Shown piece after piece: positions 51,170 to 61,307 of a DNA stretch of 64,000 nucleotides (positions are counted from its first letter, which is position 1; the number at the start of each line of letters is the position of its first letter). This DNA comes from Oribacterium sp. WCC10 (GTDB lineage: Bacteria > Bacillota > Clostridia > Lachnospirales > Lachnospiraceae): contig NZ_FOPH01000002.1 in the NCBI RefSeq assembly GCF_900113415.1, forward strand, positions 1 to 64,000, read 5' to 3'. The notes beneath the pieces were generated by a model. It was not told the DNA's origin. It searched no databases and saw only the letters and a list, made by a program, of their open reading frames with translations. A program made the position numbers and the translations under genes.

Positions 51170-53836
51170 ATGAGTAAAGTTAAAAATCCGGCTGTAGTAA
51201 TGGATATGGATACTTTGACAGCAAAGATCCAGGTAGTGCGTGAAGCACAGGAGAAGTTTGCGACATACAGTCAGGAGCAGGTAGACAGGATATTCAATGC
51301 AGCAGCTACGGCTGCAAACCAGATGCGTATAGAGCTTGCGCAGATGGCTGTAGAAGAAACAGGAATGGGCGTAGTTGAGGATAAGGTTATAAAGAACAAC
51401 TACGCAGCTGAGTATATCTACAATAAATACAAGAATGTACAGACCTGCGGAGTTATCGATGAGGATCCTGCATTCGGAACAAAGACAGTTGCTGAGCCTT
51501 TAGGACTTATCGCTGCCGTTATCCCTACAACAAACCCTACATCAACAGCTATTTTCAAGACATTACTTTGCCTTAAGACAAGAAACGGTATCATCATCAG
51601 CCCGCACCCGAGAGCAAAGAAGTGTACAAGCCTTGCAGCAAAGATCGTACTTGACGCAGCAGTTGCAGCAGGTGCACCTGAGAACATCATCGGATGGATC
51701 GATGAGCCTTCACTGGAGATGACATCAGAGATCATGCATGATGCTGACTGCATCCTTGCTACAGGTGGACCGGGAATGGTTAACGCAGCTTATTCATCCG
51801 GAACACCGGCTCTCGGAGTTGGTGCAGGAAATAACCCATGTATCATCGATTCTACAGCCGATATCGAGATGGCAGTTTCCTCTATCCTTCATTCAAAGAC
51901 ATTTGATAATGGTATGATCTGTGCATCAGAGCAGTCAATAACCGTTGTTGCAGACGTTTACGATAAGGTAAAGAAAGAGCTCGAGTACAGAGGTGCATAC
52001 TTCCTTAACAAGGAGGAGCGTGAGAAGGTTGGAAAGACCATCATTATCAACGGCTCCCTCAATGCCAAGATCGTTGGACAGCCTGCATGGAAGATTGCTG
52101 AGCTTGCCGGAGTAAAGATCCCTCACGACAAGAAGGTAATCATCGGAGAGGTTTCCGACAACACAAAGGCAGAGCCATTTGCACACGAGAAGCTTTCACC
52201 GGTTCTCGGAATGTACAAGGCTAAGGATTTCGATGCTGCAATTAAGAATGCAGAGCTTCTTCTCATGGACGGAGGCCCTGGACACACAGCATCAATCTTC
52301 ATCGATCCTAGAGAGACTGAGAAGATACATAAGCACGCAGTAGCAATGCATGCCTGCAGAATACTTCTTAACATGCCGTCTTCACATGGTGGAATCGGTG
52401 ATCTCTACAACTTTAAGGTTGCTCCTTCTCTTACACTGGGATGCGGTTCTTACGGCGGAAACTCCGTATCTGAGAACGTTGGTATCAAGCATCTTTTAAA
52501 CTACAAGACAGTTGCAGAGAGGAGAGAGAATATGCTCTGGTTCAGAACACCTGAGAAGGTTTATTTCAAGAAGGGCTGTATGCCTGTAGCCCTCAGTGAG
52601 CTTAAGGACGTTTACGATAAGAAGAAGGTGTTCATGGTAACAGACTCCTTCCTTGATCAGGCAGGATACATCAAGCCTATAACAGATAAGCTTCATGAGA
52701 TGGGAATCGACTACAGAGTATTCTCTCATGTTCAGCCGGATCCTACACTTGCAAATGCAACAGAGGGTGCTGAGCAGATGGCACGCTACAATCCTGATAC
52801 CATCATCGCATTCGGCGGTGGTTCAGCAATGGACGCAGCAAAGATCATGTGGGTACTTTATGAGCATCCTGAAGTAAAGTTCGCTGACATGGCTATGCGT
52901 TACATCGATATCCGTAAGAAGGTTTACCAGTTCCCTAAGATGGGCGAGAAGGCTCTGTTTATAGCTATCCCTACATCTTCAGGAACAGGTTCAGAGGTTA
53001 CACCGTTCGCGGTTATCACAGATGAGGAGACAGGAACAAAGTATCCTATCACTGACTATGAGCTCCTTCCAAACATTGCCATTGTTGATACAGACAACAT
53101 GATGACACAGCCAAGAGGACTTACAGCTGCATCCGGAATCGACGTACTTGTACACGCTCTTGAGGCATACGCAAGCATGATGGCTTCACCATATACAGAC
53201 GGTCTTGCACTTCAGGCTATGAAGAGAGTGTTTGAGTACCTTCCAATAGCTTATAACGAGCCGACAAACATTAAGGCACGTGATGAGATGGCTAATGCTT
53301 CCTGCATGGCAGGTATGGCCTTCGCCAATGCTTTCCTTGGAATCTGCCACTCCATGGCTCACAAGCTTGGTGCATACCATCATATTCCTCACGGACTTGC
53401 AAATGCACTGCTTCTCACAGAGGTGATCAGATACAATGCTTCAGAACAGCCACCAAAGATGGGAACATTCCCTCAGTATGAGTATCCTCATACACAGAAG
53501 AGATATGCAGAATGTGCACGTTTTGTAGGCATTAATGAAGCTGACGATGCAAAAGCTGTTGAGAAACTCTGCGAGAAAATCACTGAGCTTAAGAAGGCTG
53601 TAGGTGTTAAGGAAAGAATCCAGGATTACAATGTAACTGAGGAGGATTTCTTAAAGACCCTTGATGATATGAGCATCAATGCTTTCGATGACCAGTGTAC
53701 AGGTGCCAACCCTCGTTATCCGCTCATCTCTGACCTTAAGGAGATGTATAAGCTTGCATTTTATGGCAAGAAGTATGAGAAGAATGAGAAGACTCCTGTT
53801 GAGATCATGGGGTGTGTAAAGGAATATACAGAGTGA
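51170..53836 (+). CDS. adhE: Bifunctional acetaldehyde-CoA / alcohol dehydrogenase AdhE
   Basis: AdhE reduces acetyl-CoA to acetaldehyde and then ethanol, using two NADH, and forms spirosomes. The 888-aa product has an N-terminal CoA-acylating aldehyde dehydrogenase (IPTTNPTSTAIFKTLL, TGGPGMVNAAYSSGTPALGVG, catalytic Cys in FDNGMICASEQS) and a C-terminal Fe alcohol dehydrogenase (FGGGSAMDAAKIMWVLYEHP, PTSSGTGSEVTPFAV, GICHSMAHKLGAYHHIPHG metal site). AAAGAGG precedes the ATG at 51170. Codons here are more C- and G-ending than in most neighbours, as expected for a highly expressed gene. Confidence 0.97.
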   Translation: MSKVKNPAVVMDMDTLTAKIQVVREAQEKFATYSQEQVDRIFNAAATAANQMRIELAQMAVEETGMGVVEDKVIKNNYAAEYIYNKYKNVQTCGVIDEDPAFGTKTVAEPLGLIAAVIPTTNPTSTAIFKTLLCLKTRNGIIISPHPRAKKCTSLAAKIVLDAAVAAGAPENIIGWIDEPSLEMTSEIMHDADCILATGGPGMVNAAYSSGTPALGVGAGNNPCIIDSTADIEMAVSSILHSKTFDNGMICASEQSITVVADVYDKVKKELEYRGAYFLNKEEREKVGKTIIINGSLNAKIVGQPAWKIAELAGVKIPHDKKVIIGEVSDNTKAEPFAHEKLSPVLGMYKAKDFDAAIKNAELLLMDGGPGHTASIFIDPRETEKIHKHAVAMHACRILLNMPSSHGGIGDLYNFKVAPSLTLGCGSYGGNSVSENVGIKHLLNYKTVAERRENMLWFRTPEKVYFKKGCMPVALSELKDVYDKKKVFMVTDSFLDQAGYIKPITDKLHEMGIDYRVFSHVQPDPTLANATEGAEQMARYNPDTIIAFGGGSAMDAAKIMWVLYEHPEVKFADMAMRYIDIRKKVYQFPKMGEKALFIAIPTSSGTGSEVTPFAVITDEETGTKYPITDYELLPNIAIVDTDNMMTQPRGLTAASGIDVLVHALEAYASMMASPYTDGLALQAMKRVFEYLPIAYNEPTNIKARDEMANASCMAGMAFANAFLGICHSMAHKLGAYHHIPHGLANALLLTEVIRYNASEQPPKMGTFPQYEYPHTQKRYAECARFVGINEADDAKAVEKLCEKITELKKAVGVKERIQDYNVTEEDFLKTLDDMSINAFDDQCTGANPRYPLISDLKEMYKLAFYGKKYEKNEKTPVEIMGCVKEYTE

Positions 53837-53942
53837 TTGCGTAAGACGTGATATAAATGGACATTCCTGAAGTCTTATATATTTGCTGTAGAGTACATAT
53901 ATATTAAAAATAGTGAACCTTGTGGCAACAAGTTCATGATAT

Positions 53943-53981
53943 GGAAGGTATGTGAATTTTTATTCATATACCTTCCTTTAT
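53943..53981 (+). terminator. Rho-independent terminator after adhE
   Basis: GGAAGGTATGTGAAT pairs with ATTCATATACCTTCC (one G-T pair), then TTTATTG. Confidence 0.9.
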
Positions 53982-54097
53982 TGTATGTATTTAGGATAGG
54001 TAATGTGTAAACTCAGTAGATATTTTTCGTAGAATAAAGCTTATTCATAGAGTGGATACTGGCTGGTATATTATTTGGATATATCAGGTATTTATGG

Positions 54098-54126
54098 TTT
54101 ACTCTATAGTTATAACGTGATATAGT
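54098..54126 (+). promoter_or_regulatory. Sigma-A-like promoter for gdhA
   Basis: TTTACT (54098-54103), 17-base spacer, TATAGT (54121-54126). Expected start near 54133, about 15 bases before the structured leader element. Confidence 0.55.
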
Positions 54127-54148
54127 GGCTTTGTTAAACACAGAGATT

Positions 54149-55580
<1,432 letters not shown>

Positions 55581-55666
55581 AACAAAATATTCGATTATTT
55601 TTCAGGGGCATACTACATAATGGGATTTATGTTGCTTGCAATTGATAAATGCTTATAGTAATATAC

Positions 55667-55701
55667 GAAAGTCAGATGGTACGATCATCTGGCTTTCTTT
55701 G
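55667..55701 (+). terminator. Rho-independent terminator after gdhA
   Basis: AAAGTCAGATG pairs with CATCTGGCTTT (one G-T pair), seven-base loop, followed by CTTTG. Confidence 0.87.
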
Positions 55702-55795
55702 TTACATAAGTCAGTTCAGGTGGCAGGCTTATATACAGTTCCGGGTGATTTTGCTTTTGTCGGTAGTTATTTACACTGACAGTTAAGAGGTATTG

Positions 55796-56707
55796 ATGCA
55801 TAAATTTCTGCGAACAATCGGTTTTTCAAAATTGCATACAGATATGCAGCTTGAGCCCCTCATAGAGAGGGCAGTGAATGATAAGTATAAGACATTGGTG
55901 ATTAATGGTACTGAGGGTTCTGTTATAGAACAGTATCAGCTTCCGGTAGCGCCATCAATGGGAATTTGTGTGGTGGGTGAAAGAACCGCTGATGGAGTAT
56001 TCCACAGGAACTATTATTTCCCATATATGAGATCATATGACGGTACCCTTACAGAGGCAGGTTCGGTAGAGAGACATCTTGAAAAGGAAACTTATGCAGG
56101 TGTTCTTGAGGATTTCAGATCCGGTATCACACTTATCTTTTATGTGACCAATTCTTTGCAGCTTCGTGAAGCTGTAAAGATGCAGCTTCAGCTTAAAGCA
56201 AGACAGGCGTTTTTAACCGGACTTGCAAGTGAAGGCAAGATTCTTCTTCCTATAGAAAAGAAGGAAGAGGATCCTGAAGTTCTAAAGCGTAAGAGTAATG
56301 AGCGAAGAAGATTGTTTGAGGCGGCACGTCTGGGAGATCAGGAAGCTATCGATACCCTAACCGAAACGGATATTAATATGTTTAATGAAGCACAGCATCG
56401 CATGCTTACAGAGGATCTGTACAGTGTTGTTGAAACCAGTTTTATGCCTACAGGTGTTGAGTGTGATATTTATTCGATACTTGGAGAAATCATATCCTTG
56501 CGGGTTAAGGAAAATGTTTATACCCATGAAAATGTGGTTGATATGAAAATCAGTTGTAACGACTGTATATTCCATGTTGCTATTAATGAGTCAGATCTTG
56601 TTGGAGTTCCTGCTGTTGGAAGAAGGTTTAAAGGAAAGATCTGGATGCAGGGAAATATTGAGTTTGTGGAAGATAGTATTGATGATCAGCCGGATGCGGA
56701 CAATTGA
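55796..56707 (+). CDS. DUF3881 family protein
   Basis: A 303-aa protein of the DUF3881 family, found mainly in Lachnospiraceae. It begins MHKFLRTIGFSKLHT, has a middle NYYFPYMRSYDGTLTEAGSVERHLEKETYAGV and a long helix around residues 165-200 (KRKSNERRRLFEAARLGDQEAIDTLTETD), and ends in a beta-rich CxDCIFHVAINESDLVGVPAVGRRFKGKIWMQG. No signal peptide or membrane helix. Function unknown. The ATG at 55796 follows AAGAGG. Single-gene unit with its own terminator. Confidence 0.85.
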   Translation: MHKFLRTIGFSKLHTDMQLEPLIERAVNDKYKTLVINGTEGSVIEQYQLPVAPSMGICVVGERTADGVFHRNYYFPYMRSYDGTLTEAGSVERHLEKETYAGVLEDFRSGITLIFYVTNSLQLREAVKMQLQLKARQAFLTGLASEGKILLPIEKKEEDPEVLKRKSNERRRLFEAARLGDQEAIDTLTETDINMFNEAQHRMLTEDLYSVVETSFMPTGVECDIYSILGEIISLRVKENVYTHENVVDMKISCNDCIFHVAINESDLVGVPAVGRRFKGKIWMQGNIEFVEDSIDDQPDADN

Positions 56708-56776
56708 ATCAAGTCTGTGTTATATGTTTGGAACCAGTTGTTATTTATTTCAGTATTCTGTTTATATATGAAGGTT

Positions 56777-56814
56777 AAGGCCGTCTTGGAGTGTTTACTC
56801 TGACGGCCTTTTTA
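56777..56814 (+). terminator. Rho-independent terminator after the DUF3881 gene
   Basis: Stem AAGGCCGTC/GACGGCCTT with an inner GAGT/ACTC helix, followed by TTTAA. Confidence 0.9.
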
Positions 56815-56852
56815 ATTCCTTAAAAGTTGTAGTTGTTAGAGTGTGATATGCT

Positions 56853-56893
56853 CACCAAAAGCAGGATTCTTACAGCTGCACTTATTTTTGGTG
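56853..56893 (+). repeat. Hairpin upstream of the amino-acid permease promoter
   Basis: CACCAAAA (56853-56860) then GCAG pair with CTGC then TTTTGGTG (56886-56893), one-sided bulge. It lies about 100 bases upstream of the permease promoter and after the DUF3881 terminator. Role unknown. Confidence 0.4.
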
Positions 56894-56992
56894 TAAAGCT
56901 ATGATTAGGTTATTATCACAACTTTATCATATCTCGTGGGCAGTAAAAGATGAGCAGGGATCAATTAAAAAAAGTGATTCATCAGTTTATCA

Positions 56993-57021
56993 TTGCATCT
57001 CGTTAAAGTGTTATGTATAAT
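56993..57021 (+). promoter_or_regulatory. Sigma-A promoter for the amino-acid ABC transporter
   Basis: -35 TTGCAT (56993-56998), 17-base spacer, perfect -10 TATAAT (57016-57021). Expected start near 57028. Confidence 0.75.
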
Positions 57022-57119
57022 CAGAAAATATCCGTAATAGTATGATAGGATTATATTATACTAGGATATATCCCCATAATGAGGTGGAGGATAATTTGAC
57101 ACAGACTGGAGGATTAACT

Positions 57120-57770
57120 GTGGCACTTTCGCAGATCGTAATACAATTATTAGAAGGATTGGGAGTATCGGTACAGATTTTTGCAATTACGCTTTTGTTC
57201 AGTCTTCCGTTGGGACTTGTTATTGCCTTTGGAAGGATGTCTAAGAACGGAACAATCAGTGGGCTCACAAAAGTATATATATCAATTATGCGAGGCACAC
57301 CGCTGATGCTTCAGCTTTTTGTTGTGTATTATGGTCCCTACTACCTTTTTAATTTAAAGTTAAATCCTACATATAGAAATTCTGCGGTGTACATCGGATT
57401 TATAATCAATTATGCTGCGTATTTTGCTGAGATTTACAGATCAGGAATTCAATCTATGCCGGTGGGGCAGTATGAAGCAGCAGATATACTCGGATACAGC
57501 AGGGCGCAGACATTTTTCAGGATTATTCTTCCTCAGGTCATCAAGCGTATACTTCCTTCAGTTACAAATGAAGTCATAACTTTGGTTAAGGATACTTCAC
57601 TAGCATTTTCTATTTCTGTTATGGAGATGTTCACGAAGGCCAAGGCTTTGTCATCGAGCCAGACTTCAATGACTCCGCTTATAGTTGCAGGAGTGTTCTA
57701 TTATGTATTCAACTTTATAGTTGCCTTGATTATGGACAAGGCTGAAAAGAAGCTGGACTACTATAAGTGA
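57120..57770 (+). CDS. Polar amino-acid ABC transporter permease (HisM/GlnP type)
   Basis: A membrane subunit of a polar amino-acid importer. It has five helices and the family segments VSVQIFAITLLFSLPLGLVIAFGRMSK, YISIMRGTPLMLQLFVVYYG and the EAA loop QYEAADILGYSRAQTFFRIILPQVIKRILPS (about residues 140-170). The start is uncertain. GTG 57120 has GGAGG at 57108-57112 (chosen; 216 aa). TTG 57096 has GGAGG at 57086-57090. ATG 57042 has no such site. The ATPase gene follows, but no periplasmic binding protein gene is adjacent. Confidence 0.9.
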   Translation: MALSQIVIQLLEGLGVSVQIFAITLLFSLPLGLVIAFGRMSKNGTISGLTKVYISIMRGTPLMLQLFVVYYGPYYLFNLKLNPTYRNSAVYIGFIINYAAYFAEIYRSGIQSMPVGQYEAADILGYSRAQTFFRIILPQVIKRILPSVTNEVITLVKDTSLAFSISVMEMFTKAKALSSSQTSMTPLIVAGVFYYVFNFIVALIMDKAEKKLDYYK

Positions 57771-57885
57771 TTCTAAACACCGGCAACATAATGTTTAAGT
57801 GAAGTGTCATTTGTGCAGGCAGGATTTAATGCAAAAGAAGCCGGACATTATTTATATAGAATAGAAATTTTCGGGGAATAATTAT

Positions 57886-58650
57886 ATGAATCTTTTGGAA
57901 ATGAAAAACGTTAAGAAGAGCTTTGGAGATCTCCAGGTTCTGAGAGATATAAGCATAGAAGTAGGGGATGGTGAAATAGTTTCCATTATCGGACCATCAG
58001 GTTCGGGGAAGTCGACTCTCCTGAGATGTGCAACTCTTCTTGAAACTATGGATTCAGGAATACTAAAGTACGAAGATACCGTGATAGCAAAGAACAATGC
58101 TGATGGCAAATCGGTTTATGCTGATAAAAAAACAATTAAGCAAGTTAAATCTGTATACGGACTTGTATTTCAGCAGTTTAATCTGTTTCCTCATTGGAAT
58201 GTATTACGGAATGTGTCTGATGCCGTTATCAATGTTCAGAAGAAATCAAAGACAGAGGCAGAGAAGACAGGAAAAGAGCTGCTTGATAAAATGGGACTTC
58301 TTGATAAGGCTGATTACTATCCTTTCCAATTATCAGGAGGTCAGCAGCAGAGAGTTGCCATAGCCAGAGCACTTGCACTCAACCCTAAAGTACTTTTCTT
58401 TGATGAGCCTACAAGTGCACTTGACCCGGAACTGACAGGAGAGGTGCTTAAAGTCATAAAGTCACTTAAGGATCTTCATATAGCCATGGTTATAGTCACA
58501 CATGAGATGGCATTTGCACGTGATATATCGGATAAAGTCATATTTATGGCTGATGGAGTTATAGTTGAACAGGGATCTGCTGATGAAGTATTCAGTTCGG
58601 AGAATGAAAGAATGCAATTGTTTCTTGGAAGATACAAAGATATTCTCTGA
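57886..58650 (+). CDS. Polar amino-acid ABC transporter ATP-binding protein (GlnQ/HisP type)
   Basis: A 254-aa ABC ATPase: Walker A IGPSGSGKSTLLR (residues 36-48), signature QLSGGQQQRVAIARAL, Walker B VLFFDEPTSALDPEL and switch His in VIVTHEMAFA. Q-loop VFQQFNLFPHWNVLRNV is typical of amino-acid importers. It works with the permease encoded 115 bases upstream. A slightly longer insert (about residues 68-88) precedes the Q-loop. Confidence 0.94.
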   Translation: MNLLEMKNVKKSFGDLQVLRDISIEVGDGEIVSIIGPSGSGKSTLLRCATLLETMDSGILKYEDTVIAKNNADGKSVYADKKTIKQVKSVYGLVFQQFNLFPHWNVLRNVSDAVINVQKKSKTEAEKTGKELLDKMGLLDKADYYPFQLSGGQQQRVAIARALALNPKVLFFDEPTSALDPELTGEVLKVIKSLKDLHIAMVIVTHEMAFARDISDKVIFMADGVIVEQGSADEVFSSENERMQLFLGRYKDIL

Positions 58651-58699
58651 TAAGGATAATGAAGCGGATTTAAAAGGTTTAGACAGTTGCAATGATGCA

Positions 58700-58928
58700 T
58701 GTGTAAAAACTTATCCGATGTGTATAAATGTGTAAAACTCCGGCCATACATGTGGATAAACAGCGTGTAATATACATAAGGGGTAGGTTTTATAGTGTAA
58801 AAATGTTGATAAATCGTATATAAAAGGCAAGTAATAAAGCCAAAGGGGTGTAATTCGCAAAGAATTACACCTTTTTTTAGTTGAACTGGAGAATCCGAAT
58901 GTGGAATAGTGTAAAAATCTGTGGATAA
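58700..58928 (-). repeat. Cluster of DnaA-box-like 9-mers
   Basis: Eight related 9-mers, all in one orientation, in 229 intergenic bases. Read on the minus strand, three fit the TTATNCACA consensus (58719-58727, 58751-58759, 58920-58928) and one has a single mismatch (TTATCAACA, 58804-58812). Four are the near-relative TTTTACACA/TTTTACACT (58700-58708, 58729-58737, 58794-58802, 58908-58916). A terminator hairpin sits among them. No dnaA gene or strand-bias switch is here, so it is not an obvious oriC. Confidence 0.6.
58842..58878 (+). terminator. Rho-independent terminator after the amino-acid transporter
   Basis: GGTGTAATTC pairs with GAATTACACC (extended by A/T pairs), loop GCAAA, then TTTTTTT. 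Confidence 0.92.
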
Positions 58929-59031
58929 CTCAAAACATGAGTAGATTTTAAGTATTCCAAAATTTTTTCTAATTCATAACTGAAGACTATGGTAAAGTGA
59001 ATTTTTTTTTATATAATTTATCTGTAATCTA

Positions 59032-59060
59032 TTGCTACTTTGAGAAACCTCGGATATACT
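59032..59060 (+). promoter_or_regulatory. Sigma-A promoter for phnD
   Basis: -35 TTGCTA (59032-59037), 17-base spacer, -10 TATACT (59055-59060). Expected start near 59067, about 70 bases before the ATG. Confidence 0.65.
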
Positions 59061-59138
59061 TTCTAAGGTTTTTTGGTAGACAGCATTATTGCTGGAATTA
59101 TTTGAGAAGAAGCTTATGCTTCAATCGAGGAGGAAAAT

Positions 59139-60263
59139 ATGAAAAAATCCATTTCTTTACTTCTTGCTGCTGCTATGGCTGCATCTGCACTTGTTGGTTG
59201 TGGTTCATCATCAACTTCTGCAACAACAGCTGAGACAGCTGCCGAAGCAACAACAGCCGCTGCAGGAGAGAGTGCTGCAGAGACAACAGTAGCTGCCGCT
59301 GCTGATGCTAAGGACATCGATGTTCTTAATGTTGCATTCGTTCCATCACGTGAGCCTGATGAGATCGTTACAGCAACAGAACCTCTTAAGGAGATGATCA
59401 AGAAGGAGATGGCTCCACTTGGTTACAACATCAAGGATGTAAACATCACTGTAGGTACAAGTTTTGAGGCTGTTGGTGAGGGTCTTGCTGCAGGAACAAT
59501 CGACGTTGGATTCATTCCAGGTAACACATATATCCTTTATGATGATGATGCTGAGGTTCTCCTTACAGCAACAAGAGATGGACTTTCTATAGATAGTGAC
59601 AGTGCAAAGGATTGGAATGACCAGAAGCCTACAAAGCCAACAGAAAATCAGGTTACATTCTATCGTGCACTTATCGTTGCAGGACCATCAGAGGCCGGTA
59701 AGGCAGTAGCTGATAAGGTAAATAACGGTGAAGAGCTTACATGGGAAGATCTTGATGGTCTTAACTGGGGTGTTATGGGACCTACATCTCCGGCAGGTTA
59801 TGTATATCCGGCGCTTTGGATTCAGAAGAACTTTGGAAAGAACATCACAGATCTTACACACGTTGTAGAGTGTGATTCATATGGTACTGCTTTTGCACGT
59901 CTTGCACAGGGACAGATTGATGTTCTTTGCACATATGCTGATGCGCGTCGCGATTATGAAGAGAAATGGAATGCAGATTATGCTATGCAGAATTCTGTAT
60001 GGGATGACACCAATGTTATCGGTGTAACAGAGGGAATCTACAACGATACTATCTCAGGTTCCAAGGTTTCAACAGTAATGATGGACGAGGATTTCAAGGC
60101 TGCTTTTAAGCAGGCTATGATCAATATCGGTAATACAGAAGAGGGTAAGGAAGTTATTGCAATTTACAGCCACAAGGGTTATGTAGAGGCTAATGATTCT
60201 GACTATGATTCTGCACGTGATGCTCAGGACCTTATCAAGGCACTTCGTCTTGGTCAGAACTGA
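59139..60263 (+). CDS. phnD: Phosphonate-type ABC transporter substrate-binding lipoprotein
   Basis: A PhnD-family binding protein (phosphonate, phosphite or phosphate esters). The 374-aa product has a lipobox LVGC (Cys about residue 21), an Ala/Thr/Glu-rich linker (about 25-60), then the domain: LNVAFVPSREPDEIVTATEPLKE, VNITVGTSFEAVGEGLAAGTIDVGFIPGNTYI, GPTSPAGYVYPALWIQK and ARLAQGQIDVLCTYADARRDYEE. GAGGAGG precedes the ATG. phnC, phnE and phnE follow after a separate terminator and promoter, so the binding protein can be made in excess. Confidence 0.92.
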   Translation: MKKSISLLLAAAMAASALVGCGSSSTSATTAETAAEATTAAAGESAAETTVAAAADAKDIDVLNVAFVPSREPDEIVTATEPLKEMIKKEMAPLGYNIKDVNITVGTSFEAVGEGLAAGTIDVGFIPGNTYILYDDDAEVLLTATRDGLSIDSDSAKDWNDQKPTKPTENQVTFYRALIVAGPSEAGKAVADKVNNGEELTWEDLDGLNWGVMGPTSPAGYVYPALWIQKNFGKNITDLTHVVECDSYGTAFARLAQGQIDVLCTYADARRDYEEKWNADYAMQNSVWDDTNVIGVTEGIYNDTISGSKVSTVMMDEDFKAAFKQAMINIGNTEEGKEVIAIYSHKGYVEANDSDYDSARDAQDLIKALRLGQN

Positions 60264-60343
60264 TAATTACTGATGGTTATGTGCTTTATCGATGTTTTCT
60301 CAAAACATTTCGATGAATAGCGGTACATATCAATAAATTTTGG

Positions 60344-60385
60344 GAAGTCCGCTGAATGCATGCATTCATGCGGACTTCTTTTTTA
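60344..60385 (+). terminator. Rho-independent terminator between phnD and phnC
   Basis: GAAGTCCGC-TGAATGCA pairs with TGCATTCA-T-GCGGACTTC (one bulged T), then TTTTTT. It is a near-perfect 34-base palindrome. Confidence 0.93.
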
Positions 60386-60502
60386 ACAAAATACTTGACT
60401 GTTTTTGTGGCTCATATATGATATAGAGCGCAGCATTAAATAAGCATGATGAATTCGATATTCTATGTGAATGCTTAAGTTATTAAACATTCACATGAAA
60501 CA

Positions 60503-60531
60503 TTGAGTTTGTTTTTACTCATTCATATAGT
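60503..60531 (+). promoter_or_regulatory. Sigma-A promoter for phnC-phnE-phnE
   Basis: -35 TTGAGT (60503-60508), 17-base spacer, -10 TATAGT (60526-60531). Expected start near 60538, leaving a very short leader before the AAAAGGAAA site of phnC. Confidence 0.6.
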
Positions 60532-60554
60532 TCATAACAGAAAAGGAAAAAATA

Positions 60555-61307
60555 ATGATTAAGTTTGAAGATGTAGGGAAGAAATATCCTAATGGCTACG
60601 AGGGGCTGAAGCATATCAACCTTGAAATTGAGCAGGGTGAGTTTGTGGCAATTATCGGATTATCAGGAGCCGGTAAATCTACATTAATCCGTACAATCAA
60701 TCGTATGCATGATGTTACAAGCGGAAGTCTTACTGTAGACGGAACAGATGTAATGTCACTTTCAGGAAGAAGCCTTCGTCGTTTCCGCAGAAAGATAGGT
60801 ATGATCTTCCAGTCCTTTAATCTCATCACACGTACTACAGTTATAAAGAATGTTCTTACTGCATTTGTACCTGATATGCCATGGCATCGTTCACTTTTCG
60901 GTATCTACAATGAAAATGAGAAGATGAAGGCTCTTGAAGCTCTTGATAAAGTTGGCATCCTTGAAAAGGCATTTGTACGTGCAGACCAGTTGTCAGGCGG
61001 ACAGCAGCAGAGAGTTGCTCTCGCAAGAACTCTGGCGCAGAATCCACAGATTATTCTTGCTGATGAGCCTGTTGCAGCTCTTGATCCTGTAACAGCCAAT
61101 CAGGTTATGGATGACTTCAAGCGTATCAATCAGGATATGAAGATAAGTATCCTTATAAATATTCATCATGTAGACCTTGCTCTTAAGTACTGCACAAGAG
61201 TTATCGGTATCCGTGCAGGCGAGATTGTTTATGACGGTCCTTCAGATAAGGTTGATAAGGAAATTCTTGATAAGATTTATATGGGAGGACAGGAGGAAGA
61301 AGTATGA
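60555..61307 (+). CDS. phnC: Phosphonate-type ABC transporter ATP-binding protein
   Basis: A 250-aa ABC ATPase: Walker A IGLSGAGKSTLIRTINR (residues 34-50), the Q-loop IFQSFNLITRTTVIKNVLTAF that marks PhnC, signature QLSGGQQQRVALARTLAQ, Walker B ILADEPVAALDP and the switch His in NIHHVDLALKYC. The stop overlaps the start of phnE (ATGA). Confidence 0.95.
   Translation: MIKFEDVGKKYPNGYEGLKHINLEIEQGEFVAIIGLSGAGKSTLIRTINRMHDVTSGSLTVDGTDVMSLSGRSLRRFRRKIGMIFQSFNLITRTTVIKNVLTAFVPDMPWHRSLFGIYNENEKMKALEALDKVGILEKAFVRADQLSGGQQQRVALARTLAQNPQIILADEPVAALDPVTANQVMDDFKRINQDMKISILINIHHVDLALKYCTRVIGIRAGEIVYDGPSDKVDKEILDKIYMGGQEEEV

Noticed and set aside
58700-58930. Chromosomal origin of replication
   Set aside because: Although DnaA-box-like repeats are clustered, no dnaA/dnaN genes are near, and gene direction does not switch across the site.
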